A stretch of DNA of 64,000 nt, taken from NCBI RefSeq assembly GCF_014333615.1, contig NZ_JACSCY010000002.1, forward strand, positions 1-64,000. Reading direction: 5' to 3'. Both the position numbers and the translations under genes were made by a program. This document shows positions 36,229 through 43,624 of this stretch, in pieces (the stretch's first letter is position 1; every line of letters starts with the position of its first letter). Origin of the DNA: Hymenobacter citatus. Its GTDB lineage: Bacteria; Bacteroidota; Bacteroidia; Cytophagales; Hymenobacteraceae. The notes beneath the pieces are model-generated. The model searched no databases. It had not been told where the DNA came from and was given only the letters and a program-made list of their open reading frames with translations.

Positions 36229-36888
36229 ATGAAAATCACAAAATATATTCACTCCTGCCTGCTGCTGGAGCAAGACGGCGAGCAGCTGCTTTTCGACCCC
36301 GGCACGTTCACGTTTGCCGACGGAACCGTGACGCCCGCCACGTTCCGGAACGTGTCCACCGTCGTCATCACCCACCAGCACCCCGACCACCTCGACGTGC
36401 AGGCGCTCCAGGAAATTGTGCGGCTGAGCAGAGCCACGGTGCTCTCAACGCAGGAGGTGGCCGACCAGCTAAAGCCCCAGGGCCTACCCGTGCAAGTGGT
36501 GGAAGAAGGCCTGCTGACGGTAGGCGCTTTCTGGCTGGAAGCTGTGCCAGTGCCTCACGAGCCCATTCTGGATAGCGAGCTGCCCCAGATGCTGGCCTTT
36601 TTCATCAATGATAAAGTGTTGAACCCCGCCGATTCGTTCTCGCCCATTCTACAAAGATACAAGCGGGTAGAGGTGCTGATTTTGCCCGTGATGGCGCCCT
36701 TCCTCACCGAAGTGCGGGTAGCCGAGTTTGTCCGGCAGCTGGAGCCGCAGCAGATCCTACCCGTGCACGACGGCTACGTGAAGGACTTCTTCGTGGAGCA
36801 GCGCTACGATACTTACGAGCCGCATTTTGCGCAGCAGGGCATTCAGTTTCACCGTCTGAGCCAGCCGGGGCAGTCTGTTACGGTGTAG
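36229..36888 (+). CDS. MBL-fold metallo-hydrolase
   Basis: A 219-residue metallo-beta-lactamase-fold hydrolase. The metal motif H-x-H-x-D-H is THQHPDHLD (H49, H51, D53, H54), with a further ligand in the PVPHEPI segment and the C-terminal PVHDGYVKD histidine. The product resembles UlaG/RNase Z-like small hydrolases of unknown substrate. It starts at ATG 36229, read divergently from the PAS kinase. The palindrome C1 follows before selO. I cannot assign a substrate. Confidence 0.85.
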   Translation: MKITKYIHSCLLLEQDGEQLLFDPGTFTFADGTVTPATFRNVSTVVITHQHPDHLDVQALQEIVRLSRATVLSTQEVADQLKPQGLPVQVVEEGLLTVGAFWLEAVPVPHEPILDSELPQMLAFFINDKVLNPADSFSPILQRYKRVEVLILPVMAPFLTEVRVAEFVRQLEPQQILPVHDGYVKDFFVEQRYDTYEPHFAQQGIQFHRLSQPGQSVTV

Positions 36889-36969
36889 TTTTTCAGGGAA
36901 TATCTGCGGCCGTTGGAAACCTGTGAGTCGGCCAGGTGTTGAAGCTTTTTACGGAATTTCAATTTTCTA

Positions 36970-37082
36970 GTCCTGCTTGATCTGACGTCCGCTTGTCGAA
37001 GCATCTCGCGTGCTGACGACAGATAGTATCCTGCATCAGCACGCGAGATGCTTCGACAAGCGGACGTCAGATCAAGCAGGAC
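36970..37082. repeat. Family C palindrome, copy C1 (47-bp perfect arms)
   Basis: GTCCTGCTTGATCTGACGTC, then CGCTTGTCGAAGCATCTC and GCGTGCTGA, is exactly inverted as 37036-37082, around a 19-base loop. It ends 61 bases before the selO start and is one of the most perfect structures in the window. It is the only substantial structure in the gap 36889-37143. Confidence 0.95.
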
Positions 37083-37143
37083 GTTCTGGTTGCTTTGTTG
37101 CCAACCAGCAACTCCCTACCTCGTTCGCCTCGCCTTGTATACT

Positions 37144-38742
37144 ATGTCTCATTCCACTGTTTCCGTCGATCAAGCCTCGTTCCGCAACTCCTTTGCCGAG
37201 GAGCTGCGCGGCGATACTACCGGCGAATTAAGCCCACGCCAGGTGCCCGGCTACCATTACTCGCACGCCGCGCCTACCCCCGTGCGCGACCCGCACCTGC
37301 TGGCCTGGTCCGAGGAGCTGGCCGATTTTCTGGGCCTGACGCGCCCATCCGAGCGCGGCCCCGCCGTGGACGCGCTGGCCGGCAACCGCCTGGCACCCGG
37401 CATGCAGCCCGTAGCGGCACGCTACGGCGGGCACCAGTTTGGCAGCTGGGCCGGGCAGCTCGGCGACGGCCGCGCCATCTCCCTGGGCGAGCTGATGGCC
37501 TTGGATGGCACCAGCTGGGAAGTGCAGCTGAAAGGCGCCGGCCCCACGCCCTACTCGCGCCGCGCCGACGGGCGGGCGGTATTGCGTTCCTCGGTGCGCG
37601 AGTTTCTGTGCAGCGAGGCCATGTACCACCTGGGCGTGCCCACCACGCGGGCGCTCAGCCTGGTAGGCACCGGCGACGAGGTAGTGCGCGACATGTTCTA
37701 CTCCGGCAACCCCCTACCCGAGCCGGGCGCCATTGTGGCGCGGGTAGCGCCGTCGTTCGTACGATTTGGGAGCTTCCAGATCCTCACGGCTACCGGCGAA
37801 ATCGACAACCTGCGCGAGCTGGCCGACTACGTAATCCGGCACCACTACCCCGAACTGGGCGCACCCTCGCCCGAGGTATACCTGCGCTGGTTTGCGGAAA
37901 TATGCCGGCGCACGGCCGTAATGGTGGCGCACTGGCAAACCGTGGGCTTCGTGCACGGCGTGATGAACACCGACAACATGTCTATTCTGGGCCTCACCAT
38001 CGACTACGGCCCCTACGGCTGGCTGGAACCCTACGACCCCGACTGGACCCCCAACACCACCGATTTCGGGCAGCGCCGCTATGCCTTTGGGCAGCAGCCG
38101 CGCGTGGCCCTCTGGAACCTGATGATGCTGGCCCAGGCCCTGGTGCCCCTGGTAGACAGCCCCGACGACCTAACGCCCGCGCTCAACAGCTACGCCGGCA
38201 CCTACACCAGCACCTACCGCACCCAGCTGTTCCGCAAGCTCGGCCTCACGCCCCACCCCGACGACCTACCGCTCCTGTCGGCCCTACCCGACGCCCTTAC
38301 CGCCGCTGAGGCCGATATGACATTGTTTTTCCGCGGGCTCTCCTATGTGGCGCCTATGCTGCTGGAAAACAGTAGTATGGAAGAACAAGCCATACGGGAT
38401 TTGTTGGAAGCTGCCACCTACACCGCCCCCGGCAGCCCCGCCCACGAGCCCTTGCACCAGTGGCTGGGGCAATACGTAGCGCGCCTGCGCCAGGAAACGG
38501 CCGCGCCCGCCGCCATCCGCGAGCAGATGCTACAAGTCAACCCCAAATACGTGCTGCGCAACTACCTCGTCCAGCAAGCCATCGAAGCCGCCGAAACCGG
38601 CGACTTGTCGTTGCTGAACACCTTACAGCACGTGCTGCGCACGCCCTACGACGAACACCCCGAGCACGAGGCCCTGGCGGCCAAGCGCCCCGAGTGGGCC
38701 AGCACCAAGCCTGGCAGCGCCACCCTCTCGTGCAGCTCGTGA
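37144..38742 (+). CDS. selO: Protein adenylyltransferase SelO (YdiU family)
   Basis: A 532-residue pseudokinase-fold enzyme that transfers AMP to proteins. Signature segments seen: ARYGGHQFGSWAGQLGDGRA, QLKGAGPTPYSRRADGRAVLRSS, VREFLCSEAMYHLGVPTTRA and GVMNTDNMSILGLTIDYGPYG. The C-terminus is CSS, the position where eukaryotic SelO has selenocysteine-Ser-Ser, so the cysteine form is used here. ATG 37144 (MSHSTVSVDQ) is the natural start; an upstream frame runs through palindrome C1. The cofactor-binding and catalytic motifs look intact. Confidence 0.95.
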   Translation: MSHSTVSVDQASFRNSFAEELRGDTTGELSPRQVPGYHYSHAAPTPVRDPHLLAWSEELADFLGLTRPSERGPAVDALAGNRLAPGMQPVAARYGGHQFGSWAGQLGDGRAISLGELMALDGTSWEVQLKGAGPTPYSRRADGRAVLRSSVREFLCSEAMYHLGVPTTRALSLVGTGDEVVRDMFYSGNPLPEPGAIVARVAPSFVRFGSFQILTATGEIDNLRELADYVIRHHYPELGAPSPEVYLRWFAEICRRTAVMVAHWQTVGFVHGVMNTDNMSILGLTIDYGPYGWLEPYDPDWTPNTTDFGQRRYAFGQQPRVALWNLMMLAQALVPLVDSPDDLTPALNSYAGTYTSTYRTQLFRKLGLTPHPDDLPLLSALPDALTAAEADMTLFFRGLSYVAPMLLENSSMEEQAIRDLLEAATYTAPGSPAHEPLHQWLGQYVARLRQETAAPAAIREQMLQVNPKYVLRNYLVQQAIEAAETGDLSLLNTLQHVLRTPYDEHPEHEALAAKRPEWASTKPGSATLSCSS

Positions 38743-38796
38743 GGGTAGGAGGGTGTGGTGGTGGAAGGTTGCTAAAGAGAGAGTTCACAAAGCGTC

Positions 38797-38840
38797 TGTC
38801 ATCCTGAGCCTGCGAAGGACCTTATCACATTGAACGACTT
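38797..38840. repeat. Family A single arm, A4
   Basis: CTGTCATCCTGAGCCTGCGA then AGGACCTTATCACATTGAACGACTT: only the left arm of a family A element, with no matching right arm nearby. It is followed directly by the large family B palindrome. The gap 38743-39341 (599 bases) holds only repeats: A4, B1, A5, B3 and a hairpin; no gene was seen. Confidence 0.85.
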
Positions 38841-38848
38841 CCGAGCTT

Positions 38849-39006
38849 CCGCAGTCGCTCGGCTGTGCCGAGTGAGGCCTACGCCCAAGCAGCTCTGCTG
38901 CGCGCGTTTGCATCATGTTGAGGCGGCCTCGTTCAAGCGGCGCGGCCGGATTCGGGGCGCAGCCCCTCAGGCGTAGGCCTCACTCGGCGCAGCCGAGCGA
39001 GTGCGG
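38849..39006. repeat. Family B palindrome, copy B1
   Basis: Left end CCGCAGTCGCTCGGCTGTGC then CGAGTGAGGCCTACGCC; right end GGCGTAGGCCTCACTCGG then CGCAGCCGAGCGAGTGCGG. Inner hairpins CAGCTCTGCTG and CGGGGCGCAGCCCC are also present. About 158 bases, closely matching B2 at 62725. Confidence 0.9.
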
Positions 39007-39045
39007 AAGGGTAGGAGGGTAGGAAGAAGAGTAAAGGTAAAAAGT

Positions 39046-39090
39046 GTGTCATCCTGAGCTTGCGAAGGACCTTCTCACGTTGAGCGACTT
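39046..39090. repeat. Family A single arm, A5
   Basis: GTGTCATCCTGAGCTTGCGA then AGGACCTTCTCACGTTGAGCGACTT; again only a left arm, followed by a family B element. Confidence 0.85.
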
Positions 39091-39106
39091 CCGCATCATC
39101 CGCACT

Positions 39107-39205
39107 CCGCACTCGCTCGGCTGTGCCGAGTGAGCTCTATGCTCCAGCAGCTCTGCTGCGCGCGTCTGCGGCACGTTGAAACAGTCTCAAGCAAGCGGCA
39201 CTGCC
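39107..39205. repeat. Family B truncated copy, B3
   Basis: CCGCACTCGCTCGGCTGTGC then CGAGTGAGCTC and CAGCTCTGCTGCGCGCG match the left half of B1 and B2, but the closing right arm is missing. Confidence 0.8.
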
Positions 39206-39237
39206 GGAGCGCCGCTCACAACTCATGCTTCACTGCA

Positions 39238-39268
39238 CGATGGCGCGGGGCACAGCCCCGCGCCATCG
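39238..39268. repeat. Perfect 14-bp hairpin upstream of HipA-like gene
   Basis: CGATGGCGCGGGGC, an ACA loop, then GCCCCGCGCCATCG. It occupies the position of the inner GGGGC...GCCCC hairpin of family B and lies 73 bases before the HipA-like start. Confidence 0.8.
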
Positions 39269-39341
39269 GTGCGTCCGTAGCTCAGCAAAAAGCTCTACGC
39301 TTGCAAGCGTTGCCCGATAAATTCCGAACTATGCACCTATA

Positions 39342-40142
39342 ATGGAAAGCAAACCCGAACTGCGCACCGTGGAGGTGACGCGCTACGTGACGCCGCTGCG
39401 CGAGGGCGGCTCCCTACCCGCGCTGGTAGAGGCCGACGACGGCTTCCTGTATGTGCTCAAGTTTCGGGGCGCGGGGCAGGGCCTGAAAGCCTTAATTGCC
39501 GAACTGATAGTAGGCGAGCTGGCCCGCACGCTGGGCCTTCGCGTGCCGGAGCTGGTGTTCTGCCAGCTCGACGAAGCCTTTGGCCGCACCGAGCCCGACG
39601 AGGAAATACAAGACCTGTTGCGCTTCAGCACGGGCCAGAACCTGGGCCTGCACTACCTGTCCGGCGCCGTCACCTTCGACCCGCTGGTGAACCAGGTGGC
39701 GCCGCGGTTGGCTTCGCAGATCGTGTGGCTCGATGCTCTCACGCTGAACGTAGACCGCACCGCCCGCAACACCAATATGCTGATGTGGCACCAGGAGCTG
39801 TGGCTGATCGACCACGGCGCCGCCCTCTACGTGCACCACACCGGCCCCGACTGGGCCCAGCCCGGCCGCCAGCGCACCTTTGCGCAGGTGAAAGACCATG
39901 TGCTCCTACCCCAGGCCAGCGAGCTAACGGCCGTAGATGCCGAGTACCGTGCCCTACTCACGCCCGAGCGCATCCGCCAGCTGGTAGCCCTGGTGCCTGA
40001 AGAATGGCTTTTAGCCGATGCCTCCACCACCGCCTCGCCCGCCGAGCAGCGCGACAACTACGTCCGGTTCCTGACTGCCCGTCTGGCCGCATCCGAAACC
40101 TTTGTGCAGGAAGCCAACCATGCCCGACAAGCACTTATTTGA
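39342..40142 (+). CDS. HipA-like kinase family protein
   Basis: A 266-residue protein of the HipA-related group that is usually encoded next to DUF3037. Kinase-like elements: lysine K40 in FLYVLKFRGAG, the catalytic loop NVDRTARNTNM (D138, N143, N145), and a DFG-like DHG in LIDHGAAL near residue 157. It lacks the N-terminal subdomain of full HipA and is much shorter than HipA toxins (about 430 residues). It overlaps the following DUF3037 gene by 23 bases, so the two are translated together. Whether it phosphorylates proteins is unknown; no HipB-like antitoxin is adjacent. Confidence 0.88.
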   Translation: MESKPELRTVEVTRYVTPLREGGSLPALVEADDGFLYVLKFRGAGQGLKALIAELIVGELARTLGLRVPELVFCQLDEAFGRTEPDEEIQDLLRFSTGQNLGLHYLSGAVTFDPLVNQVAPRLASQIVWLDALTLNVDRTARNTNMLMWHQELWLIDHGAALYVHHTGPDWAQPGRQRTFAQVKDHVLLPQASELTAVDAEYRALLTPERIRQLVALVPEEWLLADASTTASPAEQRDNYVRFLTARLAASETFVQEANHARQALI

Positions 40143-40506
40143 GTACGCCGTGCTGCGCGTGGTGCCCCGCGTGGAGCGCGAGGAGTTTCTGAACGTGGGC
40201 GTGATTCTGTATTGCGCCTCCCAAGGCTTCCTGCAAGTGCGTTTTACGGTGCCCGAAGCCCGACTGCACGCCTTCGCTGGCCAACCTCTTGACCTGGCCG
40301 ACCTGCACGCCCGCCTGCACGCCTTCGAGCGCATCTGCGCCGGCCGCCGTACGGGTGGCCCCATCGGGCAGCTGCCGGTGGCCTCGCGCTTCCGCTGGCT
40401 CACGGCCATGCGCAGTACCATCGTGCAAACCTCCGCCGTGCACCCTGGGCTGTGCGCTGACCCCGGCGCGGCGCTGGATCGGCTGTTTGAGCAGTTGGTG
40501 GGGTAG
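40120..40506 (+). CDS. DUF3037 family protein
   Basis: A 128-residue protein starting MPDKHLFEYAVLRVVPRVER, with the typical EEFLNVGVILYC motif and a C-terminal MRSTIVQTSAVHPGLC. DUF3037 proteins have no known activity but are repeatedly found beside short HipA-like proteins. Here they overlap by 23 bases. It is likely a binding partner or regulator of that protein, which is an inference from the pairing. Start ATG 40120 is chosen as matching the family; the frame could begin 18 bases earlier. Confidence 0.88.
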   Translation: MPDKHLFEYAVLRVVPRVEREEFLNVGVILYCASQGFLQVRFTVPEARLHAFAGQPLDLADLHARLHAFERICAGRRTGGPIGQLPVASRFRWLTAMRSTIVQTSAVHPGLCADPGAALDRLFEQLVG

Positions 40507-40542
40507 AGGGTGAGAAGCTACGCAGATAAAATATCCAGCACA

Positions 40543-41118
40543 ATGTTTCAATCTCTTGACCGGCAGCAATGCGCCTTACTAGCCGCTACTGTATGCGAAA
40601 AGCTGTACCCCAGTTATGCATGGTTCACTGAAATCGAGAACTGGGGCGATGTTACTATTTATCAGGCAAGCGTAGAGTTATTATACGGGGCGGCAGCCAC
40701 TCCTTCTGCCTTCGTTAGTGAAGCGCAGCAGATGCTCACTGCTTTTGAACAGGTTTTTCCGGACCTTGATGACTTCGAGAGCCTTGCTGCCAGCTTCGGC
40801 TTCGATGCGAGTTGCGCTTTAGATTCTGCACTAAACTTTTTGATATCGGGTGGTAAAGCGCATATACAAAACTGCGTGCAGTTTGCCTTCGATACGCTTG
40901 ATATGTATGTGCAGGAAATAGAGGGCCTTGATCCAAATCGGGCTGATTTAAAAGAGATTATTGAGAACAATGAGTACGTGGTACAGGAGAGAAAACGCCA
41001 GCAAGAATTATTGATGCTGCTTGACTCTATTGCTGTGCTAACACCTGAAGTTGTTGCGCAACTGAGGTGTCGACAACTAACTGATTCACCGATTATAGAG
41101 ATAGAACGGTTGTCTTAA
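40543..41118 (+). CDS. DUF416 (YjaG) family protein
   Basis: A 191-residue, acidic, alpha-helical protein resembling YjaG/DUF416: the N-terminal LDRQQCALLAATVCEKLYPS, the FVSEAQQMLTAFEQVFPDLDD segment and LDSALNFLISG. Its function is unknown. Base composition is clearly lower in GC than the flanking genes, suggesting separate origin. ATG 40543 is the family-like start; it follows DUF3037 by 36 bases on the same strand and precedes the leucine-rich-repeat kinase by 20 bases. Confidence 0.82.
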   Translation: MFQSLDRQQCALLAATVCEKLYPSYAWFTEIENWGDVTIYQASVELLYGAAATPSAFVSEAQQMLTAFEQVFPDLDDFESLAASFGFDASCALDSALNFLISGGKAHIQNCVQFAFDTLDMYVQEIEGLDPNRADLKEIIENNEYVVQERKRQQELLMLLDSIAVLTPEVVAQLRCRQLTDSPIIEIERLS

Positions 41119-41138
41119 TAAGCGGTAGAATATTCACC

Positions 41139-42458
41139 ATGCACACCCTCGACCAACTCCGCGCCGGCCAGCTCACCGGCCTCCAGCGCCTCGACCTCTC
41201 CTGCGGCCTCACCGAGTTTCCCCGCGAAATCTTCGACCTGGCCGACTCGCTGGAAATCCTGAATCTGTCGGGCAACCGGCTTTCCTCCCTACCCCCCGAC
41301 CTGAGTAGGCTGCACAAGCTGCGCGTGCTCTTCTGCTCCGACAACCAGTTCACCACCGTGCCGGAGGTGCTGGGCCAACTGCCCCACCTGAGTATGGTGG
41401 GTTTCAAGGCCAACCAGATCCGGACGCTGCCCGCGGCGGCCATACCCCCCCGGCTGCGCTGGCTGATCCTGACGGACAACCAACTGGCAGCTGTGCCACC
41501 AGAGCTGGGCAACTGCCGGGAGCTGCAAAAACTGATGCTGGCCGGCAATCAACTCACCGAGCTGCCCGAGACGATGGCCGCCTGCATCAACCTGGAGCTG
41601 CTGCGCATTGCCGCCAACCGCTTCGCGGCCCTACCCGCGTGGCTGCTGGCGCTGCCCCGGCTGAGCTGGCTGGCCTACGCCGGCAACCCCTTCTGCGACG
41701 AGATAGAGGCCCGCGTGGTGGACCGGCATTCCATCCGCAGCATCGAGTGGCAAGATTTGACGATACAGCAGCAACTGGGTGAGGGTGCTTCGGGCGTGAT
41801 CTACCGCGGCGAGTGGGAGCGAGAAGCCGGGTCGGCGCAGCCGGTGGCCGTGAAGCTCTTTAAAGGCGCCGTGACCAGCGACGGACTGCCGCACAGCGAA
41901 ATGTCGGCGTGCATCAGCGCCGGCCAGCATCCCAACCTGATTGCCGTGGAAGGCAAGATCAGCCACCACCCCGCCCAGGCCGAAGGGCTGGTGCTGGAGT
42001 TGATCGACCCCGCCTTCGGCAACCTGGCCGGCCCGCCCAGCCTGGCCTCCTGCACCCGCGACGTGTATGCGCCCGGCACCACGTTCAGCCTACCCGCTGC
42101 CCTGCGCCTGGCCCACGGCATCGCCTCTGCCACGGCCCACCTGCACGCCCAGGGCATCCTGCACGGCGACTTGTACGCGCATAATATATTGAACACCACT
42201 ACCGGCGAGTGCCTGCTCGGCGACTTTGGCGCCGCCTGCTTCTTCGACGCCGGCACGCCCACAGCACAGCCTTTGCAGCAGCTGGAAGCGCGGGCGTTTG
42301 GTTGCCTGTTGGAAGAGTTGCTGGCGCATTGCGAGGCCCCCGCCCCCGCGGCGACGGTAGAAGTTCTCGTAGCCTTGCAGCAGCGGTGCGTGCAGCCAGA
42401 GGTTTCGACCCGGCCGCTATTCGCGGAAATAGCGCAAGTGCTGGCCGGGTTGCAGTAG
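41139..42458 (+). CDS. Leucine-rich-repeat protein kinase
   Basis: A 439-residue fusion. Residues 1-185 are about seven leucine-rich repeats (LNLSGNRLSSLP, FCSDNQFTTVP, LILTDNQLAAVP, LMLAGNQLTELP). Residues 205-439 form a eukaryotic-like Ser/Thr kinase: glycine loop LGEGASGV at 213-220, lysine K239 in VAVKLFKG, catalytic D344 in LHGDLYAHNIL, and DFG at 362-364. The HRD motif is HGD, as in a minor class of kinases, but the key catalytic residues are present. No membrane segment is visible. The target is unknown. It follows the DUF416 gene by 20 bases and ends just before palindrome D1. Confidence 0.92.
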   Translation: MHTLDQLRAGQLTGLQRLDLSCGLTEFPREIFDLADSLEILNLSGNRLSSLPPDLSRLHKLRVLFCSDNQFTTVPEVLGQLPHLSMVGFKANQIRTLPAAAIPPRLRWLILTDNQLAAVPPELGNCRELQKLMLAGNQLTELPETMAACINLELLRIAANRFAALPAWLLALPRLSWLAYAGNPFCDEIEARVVDRHSIRSIEWQDLTIQQQLGEGASGVIYRGEWEREAGSAQPVAVKLFKGAVTSDGLPHSEMSACISAGQHPNLIAVEGKISHHPAQAEGLVLELIDPAFGNLAGPPSLASCTRDVYAPGTTFSLPAALRLAHGIASATAHLHAQGILHGDLYAHNILNTTTGECLLGDFGAACFFDAGTPTAQPLQQLEARAFGCLLEELLAHCEAPAPAATVEVLVALQQRCVQPEVSTRPLFAEIAQVLAGLQ

Positions 42459-42465
42459 AAACGTA

Positions 42466-42618
42466 CGCCTGCCGGTCCGACGCCGTAGGCGTCCGACCGG
42501 TTGCCGCCTGCTGCCGTTGCACGAACGGCGTAAGGACATGGTAGACACGCCAGTCCGTGCGGCTCGGCTGTCAGCAACGACAACCGGTCGGACGCCTACG
42601 GCGTCGGACCGGCAGGCG
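42466..42618. repeat. Family D palindrome, copy D1
   Basis: CGCCTGCCGGTCCGACGCCG, then TAGGCGTCCGACCGGTTG, is inverted at the right end as CAACCGGTCGG, ACGCCTACGGCGTCGGACC and GGCAGGCG (38-bp arms). The loop contains GCCTGCTGCCGTTGCACGA. Copy D2 at 61231 carries the same loop in reverse orientation. It occupies most of the gap 42459-42670. Confidence 0.93.
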
Positions 42619-42670
42619 ACGACAGACGCTTGGTGCGGAAGTCCTGGATAAGTAACCCACGTTTAGGTTC

Positions 42671-43375
42671 TTACTTACTCTTCTGCTTGAGCGCCTTCGC
42701 CACGGCCTGGTTCAGCAGCGGCTCCATGAGGCGGTAGCCGGCGAGGGTAGGGTGCACGCCGTCGTTGGCATACTGGGCGGGTAGGCCCAGGCGCTCGTCG
42801 GCGAGGGCCTTATGGTAGTCGAGGTACACAAAATTGTGCTGCTGGGCGTAGGCTTTGATCTGCTCATTGAGGGCCACAATCTTGGGGCCGGGCGCGAGGC
42901 CCTTGCGCCACGGAAACTCGGAGGCCGGCAGCACCGAGCACAGCACCACCTTCACGCCGTGGGCCTGCGCCAGCTCCGCCATCGACTTGATGTTGTTCAT
43001 CGTAGCCTCTTGATCGTAGGGGCCGGTGTTTTCGGCCACATCGTTGGTGCCCGATAGAATAGCTACCACGGCAGGGCGCAGGTTTAGCACATCTTGCCGG
43101 AAGCGTAGCAGCATTTGCGGGGAGGTCTGCCCACTGATGCCGCGGCCAACGTACTCGTAGGGCCGGCCGACAAAAAAGGCCGAATCGGCGCGGGGCCAGG
43201 CGTCGGTGATGGAGTTGCCCATCAGCACCACGCGGGGCGTGCCCGTGCTGGGGGCCTTCAGCTGCTGGTTGGCGGGCGCGTAGCGCTTTAGATTGGCCCA
43301 ATCGGTGTTTTGCTGCGCGAGCAGAGGAGTGGTGAATAGGCTGAACGCCAGCGCCAGCAGGGGTAGGGTTTTCAT
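42671..43375 (-). CDS. SGNH/GDSL-type esterase or hydrolase, exported
   Basis: A 234-residue protein with a signal peptide (MKTLPLLALAFSLF, cleavage after LAQQ). SGNH blocks: serine in LMGNSITDAWP, glycine in GRGISGQTS, asparagine in LSGTNDVAEN, and the Asp-His pair in DGVHPTLAGY. It resembles the platelet-activating-factor acetylhydrolase-like GDSL group and would cleave an ester or acetyl group outside the cytoplasm. ATG 43375 gives the signal peptide; the longer frame does not. It is convergent with the LRR kinase, palindrome D1 between. Confidence 0.93.
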   Translation of the reverse strand: MKTLPLLALAFSLFTTPLLAQQNTDWANLKRYAPANQQLKAPSTGTPRVVLMGNSITDAWPRADSAFFVGRPYEYVGRGISGQTSPQMLLRFRQDVLNLRPAVVAILSGTNDVAENTGPYDQEATMNNIKSMAELAQAHGVKVVLCSVLPASEFPWRKGLAPGPKIVALNEQIKAYAQQHNFVYLDYHKALADERLGLPAQYANDGVHPTLAGYRLMEPLLNQAVAKALKQKSK

Positions 43376-43579
43376 GAGGGCAGGGAAAAAGGGTAGGGTG
43401 AGGCCTGAAGGTAGCAAATGTGCAAAGGACACGCGGAGCGCTACGGACGTTGCCCGCGCGTGGTGCTGGTGCCTGCCCCAATGGTCCAAACAAAAGCCAG
43501 TGGCCTCAACTTGTGCCGAAGTCCTGGAGAAGTGAGTACTTCGGGCCAGAAACCACGCAACGCACCCGCCGCTGCATAG

Positions 43580-43599
43580 CCCAGGGCTTCAGCCCTGGG
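43580..43599. repeat. Short perfect hairpin upstream of ABC gene
   Basis: CCCAGGGCT, TC, AGCCCTGGG; 26 bases before the ABC ATPase start. Could be a terminator remnant or part of the leader. Confidence 0.6.
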
Positions 43600-43624
43600 A
43601 GAGAGTAGGGTAGTATTTTTATCA

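Noticed and set aside
37095..38309. Long alternate-frame ORF inside selO (404 codons)
   Set aside because: Arg/Pro/Ala-rich shadow frame caused by high GC; selO in the other frame has full family motifs.
38743..39341. Possible small genes in the repeat block before the HipA-like gene
   Set aside because: Open frames there follow repeat sequence and differ between copies; none has a motif or signal sequence.
39342..40506. Classic HipBA toxin-antitoxin system
   Set aside because: The HipA-like protein is short, no HipB helix-turn-helix gene is adjacent, and the partner is DUF3037.
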